Below, in pieces: positions 1 through 8,900 of a stretch of 64,000 nt of DNA. The stretch is taken from contig CAVYKB010000009.1 of NCBI GenBank assembly GCA_963768975.1, positions 124,001 to 188,000 on the forward strand, read 5' to 3'. A program made the position numbers and the translations under genes. Origin of the DNA: CADCTB01 sp963768975. Lineage in GTDB: Bacteria; Actinomycetota; Acidimicrobiia; Acidimicrobiales; AC-14. The stretch's first letter is position 1; each line of letters opens with the position of its first letter. The notes beneath the pieces were generated by a model, which saw nothing but the letters and a program-made list of their open reading frames with translations, was not told the origin of the DNA and searched no databases.

Positions 1-505
1 CCGACAGGACGGTGATGAGGGCGTCCTGCACGTCGGATGGGATGCGGGTCAGCTCCTCCACCCGGGCCAGCCGGCCCTCGCGCATGGCCCGCATGACCGG
101 GCTGGGCACGAGGGCGGCCATCGACGGGCCGTCGGACAGCAGCCGGGCGTAGTTCCAGCCGTAGCGGATGGCCTCCTCCGGGGTGCCAGACGTGCCCTGG
201 ACGAGCAGGGTGGAGTCGCCCGAGATCGCAGCGGCCAGGTGCTCGCTGACCCACGTCTTCGCCGTGCCGGGGACGCCCAGCAGCAGCAGTGCCCGGTCGG
301 TGGCAAGCGTGGCGACGGCCACCTCGATCAGCCGGCGGGGGCCGATGTACTTGGGCGCGATTCCCTCGCCGCCGAGGAGGTAGGTGCAGACCGCCCACGG
401 CGACAGGCGCCAGCTGGGCGGCCGGGCGTGGGTGTCGGCCTCGGCGAGGGCGGCCAGTTCGCCGGCGTAGGTCTCCTCGGCGTGGGGCCGCAGCAGGTCA
501 CTCAA
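1..505 (-). CDS. MoxR-family AAA+ ATPase (partial, C-terminus beyond window)
   Basis: The N-terminal 168 residues of an AAA+ ATPase are present; the rest lies off the left edge. The Walker A motif GVPGTAKT is at residues 77-84, and a following segment (TSGTPEEAIRYGWNYARLL) matches the MoxR/RavA-type ATPases, which remodel protein complexes together with VWA-domain partners. The start is TTG at 505, whose bases overlap the TGA of the DUF5691 gene (502-504), so the two are probably translationally coupled. No other ATG, GTG or TTG fits as well. The family is clear; the substrate is unknown. In related actinobacterial loci this ATPase is followed by a VWA-domain gene, which would lie outside this window. 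Confidence 0.85.
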   Translation of the reverse strand, partial: MSDLLRPHAEETYAGELAALAEADTHARPPSWRLSPWAVCTYLLGGEGIAPKYIGPRRLIEVAVATLATDRALLLLGVPGTAKTWVSEHLAAAISGDSTLLVQGTSGTPEEAIRYGWNYARLLSDGPSMAALVPSPVMRAMREGRLARVEELTRIPSDVQDALITVLS

Positions 506-1902
506 AGTGGAAGCTCCTCGTGCATCTCGGCTCGGAAGGTGAGCAGATCCATGAACCAGCCCACCACGTCGGACCACCGGCCGGCGTGCTCGGCCAGGGC
601 CACCGTCGCTGCCGGCGCCACCGCCGGGTCGAGGCGCGCGGCCAGGCCGGCGAGGCGGGCGTCGGGCCGGGCCGGTCGTTTGACCAGCTCGCCCAGCGCG
701 TCGACGACCGTGCGGCTGAGCGCCGGCCCCCACGGGTCCGGGCAGGCGTCGAGCAGGTCGAGCGCAGCCGGCGCCAGGCCGCCGGCGCCGACCCGGGCCG
801 TGGCATGCGCCACCGCCCGCTCGTGGGGGACCACCGCCAGCAGCGCCGGCTCCTCGACGCCGGCGTCGAGCAGGGCGCCGGCCCACTCCCCGTCGCCCTG
901 GAGGGCGGCCGCCGCCGCCCACGCCTGGCGGAGGGCAGTGTCGGCCTTCTCGACCGTCTGGGCCGCCGCCGGCCACGTCGCCAACGGAGTGGCGGCGACC
1001 AGCTGATGGAACCACCAGGCCCGCTGGCCCACCCCCGCCGGCGGCTTGGCGACGATGCCGTCGCGCACCATGCCGGCGTCGACGTGTTCGGGCAGCCGGC
1101 CCTCTTGGACCAGCGGACGGGACCGCTCGGCCATGCGGGCGGCCAGTCGTGAATGGGGGAGCCGCGCCAGGAGGCCGGCGGCGGCCTGGCGCACCTCCTT
1201 GCGCCGGTCGTCGAGCGCCGCTTCCAGGAACGGCTCGTCGTCCACCGACAGGCCCGAGCCGAGGAGGGCGACGAAGGCGGCCCGGTCGACGGGAGTCTCC
1301 GTGGCCCAGGTCGACGCCAGCAGCTCGCGGGCCGGCGCCGGCTCCGTCGCTCGCAGCCGGGACAGGAGGAGCCGGCGCGCTTCCCGAGAGCCGGTGGCCC
1401 AGGTCGCAGCGACGACCTCGTCGCCGGCCGCCCACGCCCACGCCGGGTTGAGGCCCGCCAGCCATCGCCCCCGTTCGCCGGCCACGTCGATGGTCAGGGC
1501 CCGCACCCGGTGGTCCACGGTGGCGGCGTGCAGCAGCGCCGGCAGCCGGTCCGGCGGTACCAGCAGGCCGGCGCCGGCCACTCGCCCGAGCCACTCGCCC
1601 AGCACCGGGCGGTAGCCGCCCCTCAGGATGGCGTCGAGGCGCTCGGCGGCGGCGGGCGAAACGTACCCCCTGGTCTCCGGAGGGCTGGGCGCCGGCGCCG
1701 GCCGCTCGTCGACCGCCAGCCGCACGCCGGCCTCGCGGTACAGCCCGAGCGCGGCGCCGGCCTGGAGGACGGCGGCCTCGGGATCACTGCGGTCGATGCG
1801 CCTCAGCAGCTCCTCCACGCCCGGCAGGGCCTCCTCCGGGATCGCCGGCGGGCGCCGGGCCGTGCCCACGAGCGCACTGGCCACCAGGTCGTCCCACGTC
1901 AC
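502..1902 (-). CDS. DUF5691-family helical-repeat protein
   Basis: A 466-residue, Leu/Ala-rich, mostly helical protein. Its N-terminal stretch TWDDLVASALVGTARR and later HEAT-like segments (for example around DDRRKEVRQAAAGLLARLP) match what I know as DUF5691. No catalytic motif is visible. The start GTG (1900-1902) overlaps the TGA of the SWIM gene (1899-1901), and the stop overlaps the TTG of the MoxR ATPase, so the three genes form a tightly coupled operon. It probably acts as a scaffold or substrate adaptor for the ATPase; that role is inferred from context. Function is unproven. Confidence 0.8.
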   Translation of the reverse strand: MTWDDLVASALVGTARRPPAIPEEALPGVEELLRRIDRSDPEAAVLQAGAALGLYREAGVRLAVDERPAPAPSPPETRGYVSPAAAERLDAILRGGYRPVLGEWLGRVAGAGLLVPPDRLPALLHAATVDHRVRALTIDVAGERGRWLAGLNPAWAWAAGDEVVAATWATGSREARRLLLSRLRATEPAPARELLASTWATETPVDRAAFVALLGSGLSVDDEPFLEAALDDRRKEVRQAAAGLLARLPHSRLAARMAERSRPLVQEGRLPEHVDAGMVRDGIVAKPPAGVGQRAWWFHQLVAATPLATWPAAAQTVEKADTALRQAWAAAAALQGDGEWAGALLDAGVEEPALLAVVPHERAVAHATARVGAGGLAPAALDLLDACPDPWGPALSRTVVDALGELVKRPARPDARLAGLAARLDPAVAPAATVALAEHAGRWSDVVGWFMDLLTFRAEMHEELPL

Positions 1903-3164
1903 GGCATCACCGTGAGCCGGCGGTCGGCCCAGACCGAGAGGGGCCGCAGGGCGCCGTCCCGCCACTCGCCCGCCAGGCCGACCGGGTGCCCGCCGGAGAC
2001 GGCGGCGAGCAACCACTCGCCGGCCTCGTCGACGACCAGCGGGACGGTCGCGCCGCCGGCGTCGCGCGCCCGGAGATCCAACGGGGCCACGCCGGCGAGG
2101 ACCATGGGCACCCGGTCGAGCCACGGGTTGGCTCCCAGCGCACGGGCGTGCTCCCGCAAGGCCGCGTCGAGCGACGGCATGCCGCCCCACTCGTACAACG
2201 GCTCCGCTGCACCGTGCACCGTGGCGACCAGCGCCCGCTGCTGCCAGGCGCCGGGGAAAAAAGCCAGGTCGGCGTCCACCACCGTCCCCACCACGAGCTC
2301 CGCCGGCAGGGGGGCGGAGCCGGCGGCGAAGTCGAGGATGAGGGCCGACCGATCCGACCCCAGCAGCCAGGTGCGCTGGATCCGGAACCGCTCCTCGTCG
2401 ACGATGGCCCGGCCGACCACCGCCCACCGGTCCCGCACCGCCGGCCCGGCCAGGACCTCCTCGCTCGGCCACGCCCATCCGACTGCGGTGCGCAGGTCGG
2501 CCTGGGTCTGGGCCGGCAGGGCGTCGAGCCGGCGCCACGCCTGCACCAGCAGGTGCAGCCGGCCGGCCTGGGCCAGCAGTCGCCCGGGCCAACCCTCGCC
2601 GCTGCGGATGACGCCGGCCATCCGCCGCACCTGGCTGCCGACCGCCGGCGCCTGGGCGTCGACCATGCGGGCGGCGACGTCGTCCCAGTACCGGAACGGC
2701 CGGCTCTGCGCCGACGCCAGCCCCTGGCGCACCAGGTCCCGCAACCACAGGTCGAGCTCCTCCAGGCCGGCGCCGATACGGGCGGTCCGCTCCGCCACCC
2801 GCTTGGCCCGGGCCTCGGGGTCGACCGGCTTCTTCTCCGCCGGCGGCGGCCGCCGCGGCCGGTCGAGCCACTCGGCGACCGCCGCCGGCGCCGGCGCCTC
2901 CGGGACGGTCTCCGGCGACGACGCCCACACCAGCAGCAGGCCGAGGCAGTGCTTGCACGGGACCTTCCGGCTCGGGCAGGAGCAGCGGAACGCCGGCGTG
3001 GCCAAGTCGACCACCACGTCGTAGCTCCGGCAGCGCCCCCACACCGCCCGGTGGTCGTGGCCGGCGCCGGCCCACTGCCGCGGGCTGGCGACGCCCCGGG
3101 CCGCGGTCATCGACGAGGCGTCGGGCGCCAGCGACGCCACCTGCTCGCTCGTCCACGTCGCCAT
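1899..3164 (-). CDS. SWIM zinc-finger protein
   Basis: A 421-residue protein with a SWIM-type zinc site near the N-terminus: C61-x-C63-x6-C70-x-H72, the CxCxnCxH pattern. SWIM domains bind DNA or proteins. The remainder is a Trp-rich, mixed alpha/beta region of unknown role, with a Pro/Arg-rich linker around residues 90-110. It is the first gene of the SWIM-DUF5691-MoxR operon. The start ATG at 3162-3164 is chosen because a TACCGT hexamer (complement of 3174-3179) lies 9 bases upstream and no clear Shine-Dalgarno site is seen. The gene diverges from nuoC1 with only 33 bases between the start codons. Confidence 0.82.
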   Translation of the reverse strand: MATWTSEQVASLAPDASSMTAARGVASPRQWAGAGHDHRAVWGRCRSYDVVVDLATPAFRCSCPSRKVPCKHCLGLLLVWASSPETVPEAPAPAAVAEWLDRPRRPPPAEKKPVDPEARAKRVAERTARIGAGLEELDLWLRDLVRQGLASAQSRPFRYWDDVAARMVDAQAPAVGSQVRRMAGVIRSGEGWPGRLLAQAGRLHLLVQAWRRLDALPAQTQADLRTAVGWAWPSEEVLAGPAVRDRWAVVGRAIVDEERFRIQRTWLLGSDRSALILDFAAGSAPLPAELVVGTVVDADLAFFPGAWQQRALVATVHGAAEPLYEWGGMPSLDAALREHARALGANPWLDRVPMVLAGVAPLDLRARDAGGATVPLVVDEAGEWLLAAVSGGHPVGLAGEWRDGALRPLSVWADRRLTVMP

Positions 3165-3173
3165 CGGACGACC

Positions 3174-3191
3174 ACGGTAGAGGGCTAGTCT
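3174..3191. promoter_or_regulatory. Divergent promoter region, SWIM gene / nuoC1
   Basis: Plus strand: TAGTCT at 3186-3191, six bases before the GTG of nuoC1, the spacing expected if transcription starts at the start codon. Minus strand: TACCGT (complement of 3174-3179), nine bases before the ATG of the SWIM gene. No clear -35 boxes are seen. The two -10 candidates are 6 bases apart, so the promoters must compete for polymerase. Inferred from hexamer and spacing only. Confidence 0.5.
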
Positions 3192-3197
3192 CAGGGC

Positions 3198-3710
3198 GTG
3201 GACCAGCCCGACGCGGTGCCGCCCGGAGAGGAGCCGGTGCGCGTCCACGGCGCCCTCTCCACGCTCTCCAAGGGTCAGCTCGTGGTGCACACCGACCAGG
3301 CGGGATACCCGGACCTCGTCGGGGCGCTCTACGACGACGGCTACCGGGTCTGCGTCGACCTCACCGGCGTCGACTACCTGATGGCCGCCGGCCGGCCGCT
3401 GCCCGCCGGCCTCACCGCGGAGCGCTTCGAGGTGGTGGCGAACCTCCTGTCCACCGAAGATCGCCGGCGGGTCCGGGTACGGGCCCAGGTGCCCGAGGCC
3501 GACCCCCGGCTGCCGTCGGTCTTCGAGCTCTACCCGGGCACCGAGGCGATGGAGCGGGAGACCTACGACATGTTCGGCATCGTCTTCACCGGCCACCCCG
3601 ACCTGTCCCGCATCCTCATGCCCGACGACTGGGAAGGGCACCCCCTCCGGAAGGACTTCGGGGTCGGCCGTATCCCGGTCCAGTTCAAGGGAGCCCCGCC
3701 CGCCCGATGA
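3198..3710 (+). CDS. nuoC: NADH-quinone oxidoreductase subunit C (cluster 1)
   Basis: A 170-residue peripheral-arm subunit of complex I that packs against NuoD. The family signature ERETYDMFGIVFTGHPDLSR followed by LPDDW-like and HPLRKDF segments sits in the C-terminal third. It starts with GTG directly downstream of a TAGTCT hexamer and has no Shine-Dalgarno site, so it is probably leaderless. The stop TGA overlaps the ATG of nuoD1 (3707). It is the first gene of cluster 1; no nuoA or nuoB precedes it, because the upstream neighbour is divergent. Confidence 0.95.
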   Translation: MDQPDAVPPGEEPVRVHGALSTLSKGQLVVHTDQAGYPDLVGALYDDGYRVCVDLTGVDYLMAAGRPLPAGLTAERFEVVANLLSTEDRRRVRVRAQVPEADPRLPSVFELYPGTEAMERETYDMFGIVFTGHPDLSRILMPDDWEGHPLRKDFGVGRIPVQFKGAPPAR

Positions 3711-5014
3711 GCGTCACCGCCGAAACCTCTGAGGGCGCCCAGGAGATCAAGCCCTCCCAGCGCACCACCGGCTTGGAGTACCTGCGGGAGGCCGGCTGCG
3801 TGCTGCGCATCCCCCACCTGCCCGAGGACGTCGAGGAGGTCCCCACCGGCGACGACACCATGATCATCAACATGGGGCCCCAGCACCCCAGCACCCACGG
3901 CGTGCTCCGGGTGATGATGGAGCTCCAGGGCGAGACGGTGCTGCGCTGCAAGCCCATCATGGGCTACCTGCACACCGGCATGGAGAAGACCGGCGAAGAG
4001 CTGACGTACCTCCAGGGGCCCACGAACACCACGCGGATGGACTACGTGTCCCCGCTCTTCAACGAGCTGGTGTTCAGCATGGCCACCGAGAAGCTGCTCG
4101 ACGTCGAGCTCCCGCCCCGGGCGACATGGATCCGCATGCTGATGTGCGAGCTCAACCGCATGTCGTCCCAGGTCCTCTGGCTGGCCACCAACGGCATGGA
4201 CCTCGGCGCCGTCTCCATGATGATCTACGGCTTCCGTGAGCGGGAGATGATCCTGGCCTTCTTCGAGAAGGTCACCGGCCTGCGGATGAACCACAACTAC
4301 ATCCGCCCCGGAGGGGTGGCCGCCGACCTGCCGGAGGGCTGGCGCGACGACGTACTCGGCATCCTCGACGCCTTCCCCGCGCGGCTCGACGAGTACGACA
4401 CTCTGCTCACCGGCCAGCCCATCTGGCAGGAGCGCACCCAGGGCGTCGGCGTCATCACCACCGAGGAGTGCCTGGCCCTCGGCGTCACGGGCCCCATCCT
4501 GCGCTCCACCGGCCTTCCGTGGGACCTGCGCCGCGACCAGCCCTACCTGGCCTACGACCAGGTCGACTTCGACGTCATCGTCGGCAGCTACGGCGACACC
4601 TTCGACCGCTACGCCATCCGCCTCAACGAGATCCGGGAGTCGATCAAGATCGTCCACCAGATCCTCGAGAAGATGCCCTCCGGTGACTACAAGGTCCAGG
4701 ACAAAAAGGTCACCCCGCCGCCCCGGCACCGCATCGACGAGTCGATGGAAGCGCTGATCCACCACTTCAAGATCTTCACCGAGGGCTTCCGGGTGCCCGA
4801 GGGCGAGGTCTACGTGGCCGTCGAGTCACCCCGGGGCGAACTGGGTTGCTACATGGTCTCCGACGGCAGCGCCAAGCCCTACCGCATGCACATCCGCGGC
4901 CCGTCCTTCGTCAACCTCCAGGCCCTGCCCCACATGATCCGCGGCGCCCTGATCGCCGACGCCGTCGCCGTCATCTCCACCATCGACCCCATCATGGGAG
5001 AGGTGGACCGCTAG
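3707..5014 (+). CDS. nuoD: NADH-quinone oxidoreductase subunit D (cluster 1)
   Basis: A 435-residue quinone-site subunit (49-kDa type). The quinone-binding loop GPQHPSTHG is intact. Aligned without gaps to bovine NDUFS2, it keeps His59 (residue 64), Tyr108 (Y113, in RMDYVS) and Asp160 (D165, in GMDLGA), and it ends in the usual GEVDR. At bovine Arg85 it has Thr (T90, in YLHTGMEK), as does Thermus Nqo4 from memory. It is thus a canonical, probably active NuoD. It overlaps nuoC1 by 4 bases (ATGA). The cluster is interrupted after it by ABC transporter genes on the other strand. Confidence 0.97.
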   Translation: MSVTAETSEGAQEIKPSQRTTGLEYLREAGCVLRIPHLPEDVEEVPTGDDTMIINMGPQHPSTHGVLRVMMELQGETVLRCKPIMGYLHTGMEKTGEELTYLQGPTNTTRMDYVSPLFNELVFSMATEKLLDVELPPRATWIRMLMCELNRMSSQVLWLATNGMDLGAVSMMIYGFREREMILAFFEKVTGLRMNHNYIRPGGVAADLPEGWRDDVLGILDAFPARLDEYDTLLTGQPIWQERTQGVGVITTEECLALGVTGPILRSTGLPWDLRRDQPYLAYDQVDFDVIVGSYGDTFDRYAIRLNEIRESIKIVHQILEKMPSGDYKVQDKKVTPPPRHRIDESMEALIHHFKIFTEGFRVPEGEVYVAVESPRGELGCYMVSDGSAKPYRMHIRGPSFVNLQALPHMIRGALIADAVAVISTIDPIMGEVDR

Positions 5015-5016
5015 CA

Positions 5017-5064
5017 GTCCGGCCTTCGGCCGGACGGAACCGCCAGTCCGCCCTCCGGGCGGGC
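5017..5064. terminator. Tandem hairpins after nuoD1
   Basis: Two hairpins follow the nuoD1 stop: 5017-5035 (8-bp stem, TTC loop) and 5046-5064 (8-bp stem with one G-T pair, TCC loop). There is no T-run, so termination would be Rho-dependent or imperfect. They resemble the small GC hairpins with 3-base loops found in other gaps of this window. Confidence 0.5.
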
Positions 5065-5117
5065 TCAGCCTGTTCCGACAAGGGCAAGCCTCGCTTTGCT
5101 CGGCGCCCTCGTCGGTC

Positions 5118-5142
5118 AAGTGCCGGGTGGCACCCGGCACTT
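5118..5142. terminator. Convergent-gene hairpin
   Basis: A perfect 11-bp inverted repeat (arms 5118-5128 and 5132-5142, loop GGC) lies between the converging nuoD1 and ABC permease genes. The arms begin with AA and end with TT, so each strand ends in a short T-run; it could terminate transcription in both directions. Confidence 0.6.
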
Positions 5143-5161
5143 TGAAGCTGGCGCACGACTT

Positions 5162-6169
5162 CTACGCGGGCAGGGCGCCGGGAGTGGGGCGCCGGCGGAG
5201 CCGGTGCCAGTGTCGCCGGAGGCGACTGTGGCGCTTGCCCCGCCGCTGGGAGTAGGCGGCCAGGACGTCGTTGAGGGCATCGCTCATGAGGTTGATGCCG
5301 AGGACCGAGACGGCGATGGCCAGTCCGGGGAAGACCGACATCCACCACGCCACGCGCAGGAACTGCTGGGCGTTGCTGACCAGGTAGCCCCAGCTCATGA
5401 CGGTGGGATCGCCCAGGCCGAGGAAGCTGAGGCTGGCCTCCAGAAGGATGATCCGAGAGCCGGTCAGCGCGATGACGACCATGGCCGTGGGCAGCACGTT
5501 CGGCAGAACGTGGCGCAGGACGATCCGCCGGTCGGTGGCGCCGATGGATCGAGCCGCCTCCACGTAGTCCCGATCGCGCACCGACAGCACCTCGGCCCGG
5601 GAGACCCGGGCCAGCGTGGGCCACGAAGTGAAGGCCAGCACGTAGATCAGGTTGTCGAGGCCGGCACCGAACAGGGCCACGATGAGCAACACCAGGAAGA
5701 AGCGCGGGACCGACTGGAAGACCTCGGTGATCCGCATCAACAGGTCGTCGATCCACCCGCCCCGGTAGCCGGCGACGATCCCGACCGCCAGGCCGACCAC
5801 CGAGGCGATCGCCGACACACCGAGTACGACGACCATCGACGTCCGGGCGCCGTGGATCACCGCGTCGAAGACGTCCCGACCCAGGTTGTCGGTTCCGAAG
5901 AGGTGGGTGGCCGAAGGCTTCAGCAGGGGATCGCCGGCGGTACGGAACGGGTCTCCCGGTGCGATGACCTCCGCGAGAAGCCCGGCCACGATGACCACCA
6001 GGGTGAGGATCAGTCCGGTCAGGCCGGCGGGGTGGCGCAGGAATCGACGGACCGCCGCTCGCCAGCGGTGGGGGCCTTGGGCGGCGCCGGCCCCGGCGGC
6101 GGCGTCCACCCCCGCCAGCCCGGGCGCGCCGGCGCCGGCCTCAGCGGTAGCGGATGCGGGGATCGACAC
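5162..6169 (-). CDS. dppC: ABC transporter permease, DppC/OppC type
   Basis: An inner-membrane permease of about 335 residues for a dipeptide/oligopeptide-type importer. It shows an N-terminal helix (TGLILTLVVIVAGLLAEVI), the family phrase HLFGTDNLGRDVFDAVIHGAR, and the EAA-loop region DYVEAARSIGATDRRIVLRHVLPN, which contacts the ATPases. The start GTG at 6167-6169 overlaps the end of dppB by 29 bases; a later GTG (the V of LAGVDAAAG) is possible. The C-terminus is unusually Arg-rich. No ATPase gene follows, because nuoD1 converges from the other side. Confidence 0.88.
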   Translation of the reverse strand: MSIPASATAEAGAGAPGLAGVDAAAGAGAAQGPHRWRAAVRRFLRHPAGLTGLILTLVVIVAGLLAEVIAPGDPFRTAGDPLLKPSATHLFGTDNLGRDVFDAVIHGARTSMVVVLGVSAIASVVGLAVGIVAGYRGGWIDDLLMRITEVFQSVPRFFLVLLIVALFGAGLDNLIYVLAFTSWPTLARVSRAEVLSVRDRDYVEAARSIGATDRRIVLRHVLPNVLPTAMVVIALTGSRIILLEASLSFLGLGDPTVMSWGYLVSNAQQFLRVAWWMSVFPGLAIAVSVLGINLMSDALNDVLAAYSQRRGKRHSRLRRHWHRLRRRPTPGALPA

Positions 6170-7106
6170 GGGCGTACAAGAGGTCGGTGAGGAGGTTGGA
6201 GAGCACGAGACTGAAGGCGACGAGCAGGACCATGCCCAAGAGGAGAGGATGGTCGCGGGTCTGGGCCGCGGAGAGGACCAGCCGCCCGAGGCCGGGCCAG
6301 CCGAACACGGTCTCGACGAGGACCGCACCCGAGAAGAGAAACCCGATCCGGGTCCCGACCACGGTGACGACCGGCAGGAGGGCGTTGCGCAGGGCGTGGT
6401 GCATGAGGGCGCCCGTGGGCGACAGGCCCTTGGCCTGCGCCACCTTGATGTAGTCGCTGTCCATCTCGGCGAGGATGCCAGTCCGGGCGATGCGGGTGAT
6501 GAGGGCGACCTCGGAAGCCGCCAGCACCAGGGCGGGTAGCACCATGTGGCGGGCGACATCGAGGTAGTGGGCCATCCCGGTGTAGTTGGCGCGGGCGTCG
6601 GTCATCCCCTGGATGGGGAACCAGCCCGTGCGGAAAGCGATGGTCAGCATGGCCAGCTGCGCCAGCCAGAAGCTGGGCAGGGCGTAGCCGACGAGCGCGC
6701 CGGTGCTGACACCCAGGTCGAAGGGCCCGAAGGGCCGGCGGGCGGCCAGGGCGCCGAGCACCACGCCCCCGACGGTGGACACCACCAGCGCAGTGCCCAT
6801 GAGCAGGAGGGTGGCCGGTACCCGTTCGAGGATGAGGTCGACCACCTCCTGGCCCTGGACGAAGGACACACCCAGGTCGCCCCGGAGGACGTTGGTGGTA
6901 TACGTCCAGAACTGCTCGATCACCGGACGGTCGAGCCCGAACTTCTCCCGCATGAAGGCGTAGTACTCCTCGTTCCCGCTCTCGCCGGCCACGGCCACCA
7001 CGGGGTCACCCGGGGCGGCCTGGACGACGGCGAACGTGACGACGAGGATGCTCGCCACCGCCGGCAGCACCTGCAGCAGCCGGCGGACGACGTATCGCCT
7101 GTTCAA
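6141..7106 (-). CDS. dppB: ABC transporter permease, DppB/OppB type
   Basis: A 321-residue permease with the family N-terminus (RYVVRRLLQVLPAVASILVV), about six membrane helices and the EAA-loop segment DYIKVAQAKGLSPTGALMHHALRN. It starts with TTG at 7104-7106, only 9 bases after the stop of the binding-protein gene, so the three ABC genes form one operon in the order binding protein, DppB, DppC. It would pair with DppC to form the channel. Substrate is probably a peptide or similar solute; the sequence cannot say which. Confidence 0.9.
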   Translation of the reverse strand: MNRRYVVRRLLQVLPAVASILVVTFAVVQAAPGDPVVAVAGESGNEEYYAFMREKFGLDRPVIEQFWTYTTNVLRGDLGVSFVQGQEVVDLILERVPATLLLMGTALVVSTVGGVVLGALAARRPFGPFDLGVSTGALVGYALPSFWLAQLAMLTIAFRTGWFPIQGMTDARANYTGMAHYLDVARHMVLPALVLAASEVALITRIARTGILAEMDSDYIKVAQAKGLSPTGALMHHALRNALLPVVTVVGTRIGFLFSGAVLVETVFGWPGLGRLVLSAAQTRDHPLLLGMVLLVAFSLVLSNLLTDLLYARVDPRIRYR

Positions 7107-7115
7107 CTGATGCTG

Positions 7116-8798
7116 CTACTTCTTACAGCTGGCAGCCTCGGCGAAGAGCCCGGTGTTCTCGTGGTTGAACCCGGTGCACTTGGCGTTGAACGCCCGCAGG
7201 CCCGCGCTCTCGGTGAGCCAGATATAGGGGAGGTCGCGCACGACCTGCTCCTGCAGCTGGCGGTAGATCGGGGTGCGCTTGGCCGGGTCGGGCTCGCTGG
7301 CCCCCTGGTCGAGGAGGGTGTCGACCTGGGCGTTGCTGTAGCCGGCGCCGTTGCTGAACGCAGTGGTGCTGATCTGGCGGGAGTCGACCGTGCGCCGGAA
7401 GCCGATCTCAGGGTCGTCGCCATGGCAGTAGGAGACGATTCCGGTGTCGAACGCCCGGTTGCGGAACACGTTCGCCGAGAAGGTGGCGTTGTCCTCTGTC
7501 TTGACCTCGAGGACGATGCCGACCGCGGCAAGCTGGGAGCGGAGCTGCTCGCCGTAGCGGGTCTGGTCGCCGGCGAAGCCGTGCCAGTCGACCTCGAACT
7601 TGGTGCCATCGGGCACATTGGGCACGCCGCGCGCCGTCCGGGCGCCGCCACCCTCTTCCTTCCAGCCGACCTGGTCGAGCAGGGTCTTGGCCCGGTTGAC
7701 GTCGAAGGCGGGCAGGTTCAGCCCCGAGGCGACGGCGAAGGTGATGCTGCTGTTGATCGGCTGCTGGGCCACCTTGCCCTGGCTGAACGACACGGTGCGG
7801 AACGCCTGCTGGCGGTCGACCGCGGCCCAGAACGCCTGGCGGGTGCGGAGGTCGGTGAAGAAGCCGGGCCGGCCCTCCGGCGGCTTCATGTTGAAGACGC
7901 CGGTAAGGGTGCAGTTGCCGCCGCCGGAACCCCGGGGGGCGGTCGCGGTGCTGACGGCCCGGTTGGCCTTGGTCCGCTCGATGTCGGGCCCGGGCACGGA
8001 GCCGACCCAGTCGATCTCACCGTTCTCCAGAGCCAGGAGCTGGGTGCCGGCGTCGGGGATGACCCGCTGGACCATGCCGTCGAGGTAGGGCAGGCCGGGC
8101 CGGAAGTAGTCCGGGTTCCGCACCATCCGGATCTCCTGGATCGTGTAGGACTCGAGCTTGAACGGGCCCGTGCCGACCGGAGTCTTGTTGGCCGGGCAGC
8201 CGGCGACCGTCGCCAGGTCGGTGCAGCCCTCATAGACGTGCTTGGGGATGATCGGCGCTTCGGTGACGTTCAGCTGCTGCAGCAGCGGGGCATAGGGGCT
8301 GTCGAAGCGGAAGATCACCGTGCGCTGGTCGGGCGTCTCGATGGTGGGCTTGGCCGTGCCGACCGACGCCTGGGTCCGGGCGTGCAGGCGCAGCAGCGCC
8401 CGCTCGAAGGAGAACTTCACGTCATCCGCAACGAAGGGCCGGCCGTCGTGCCACTTGACGTTCTGTCGGAGGTTGAACCGGTATGACCTGCCGCCGCCTT
8501 CGACCGTCCAACTCTCGGCCAGCTCGGGGACGAGCTTGCCGTCGGGTCCCCAGCCGACGAGGCCGTTGAACATCATCTCCGATGCAGTGTGCACCCCGCC
8601 GTTCGACGTCACTGCCGGGTTGAGGCTGCCAGGGTCGGAGCTGATGGCCACCACCAGCGTGCCACCCCTGGTGGGCGCCGCAGTCGTGGTGGGCCCACTC
8701 TGGGCGTCGGGCGCGGCGTCATCGCCGTCGTCGTCGCTTGCGCACGCGCTGGCGACGAACATCAGGGCGACCGCGACCGCGGTCAGCTGCTTTCTCAT
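7116..8798 (-). CDS. dppA: Peptide/solute-binding lipoprotein (SBP family 5)
   Basis: A 560-residue extracellular binding protein. The signal peptide ends in a lipobox (VASAC, Cys19), followed by an acidic and Thr-rich linker and then the family-5 domain: GGTLVVAISSDPGSLNP, ELAESW, the NVKWHDGRPFVADDVKFSFER signature near residue 110-135, and GTGPFKLESY. It should deliver substrate to the DppB/DppC permeases. A good Shine-Dalgarno (GGGGGA) precedes the ATG, unlike most operon-leading genes here. It diverges from nuoE. Confidence 0.92.
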   Translation of the reverse strand: MRKQLTAVAVALMFVASACASDDDGDDAAPDAQSGPTTTAAPTRGGTLVVAISSDPGSLNPAVTSNGGVHTASEMMFNGLVGWGPDGKLVPELAESWTVEGGGRSYRFNLRQNVKWHDGRPFVADDVKFSFERALLRLHARTQASVGTAKPTIETPDQRTVIFRFDSPYAPLLQQLNVTEAPIIPKHVYEGCTDLATVAGCPANKTPVGTGPFKLESYTIQEIRMVRNPDYFRPGLPYLDGMVQRVIPDAGTQLLALENGEIDWVGSVPGPDIERTKANRAVSTATAPRGSGGGNCTLTGVFNMKPPEGRPGFFTDLRTRQAFWAAVDRQQAFRTVSFSQGKVAQQPINSSITFAVASGLNLPAFDVNRAKTLLDQVGWKEEGGGARTARGVPNVPDGTKFEVDWHGFAGDQTRYGEQLRSQLAAVGIVLEVKTEDNATFSANVFRNRAFDTGIVSYCHGDDPEIGFRRTVDSRQISTTAFSNGAGYSNAQVDTLLDQGASEPDPAKRTPIYRQLQEQVVRDLPYIWLTESAGLRAFNAKCTGFNHENTGLFAEAASCKK

Positions 8799-8886
8799 TT
8801 CAATCCCCCAGGACTCTGTCGAGGTACTTCACTCCGAGACTACCTGTTCCCGGCCTTGAGACCGTGGCGGCCGGCGATGGCCGCGC

Positions 8887-8892
8887 TAGGGT
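8887..8892 (+). promoter_or_regulatory. -10 hexamer upstream of nuoE leader ORF
   Basis: TAGGGT lies 8 bases before the ATG at 8901. The same hexamer class and spacing precede nuoA2, acs, the kelch gene and rpsL. This gives nuoEFG and downstream genes their own promoter after the ABC interruption. Confidence 0.5.
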
Positions 8893-8900
8893 TCGCCTCG

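Noticed and set aside
3165..3197. Possible remnant of nuoA or nuoB upstream of nuoC1
   Set aside because: Only 33 bases separate the divergent genes; no fragment of either subunit is present on either strand.
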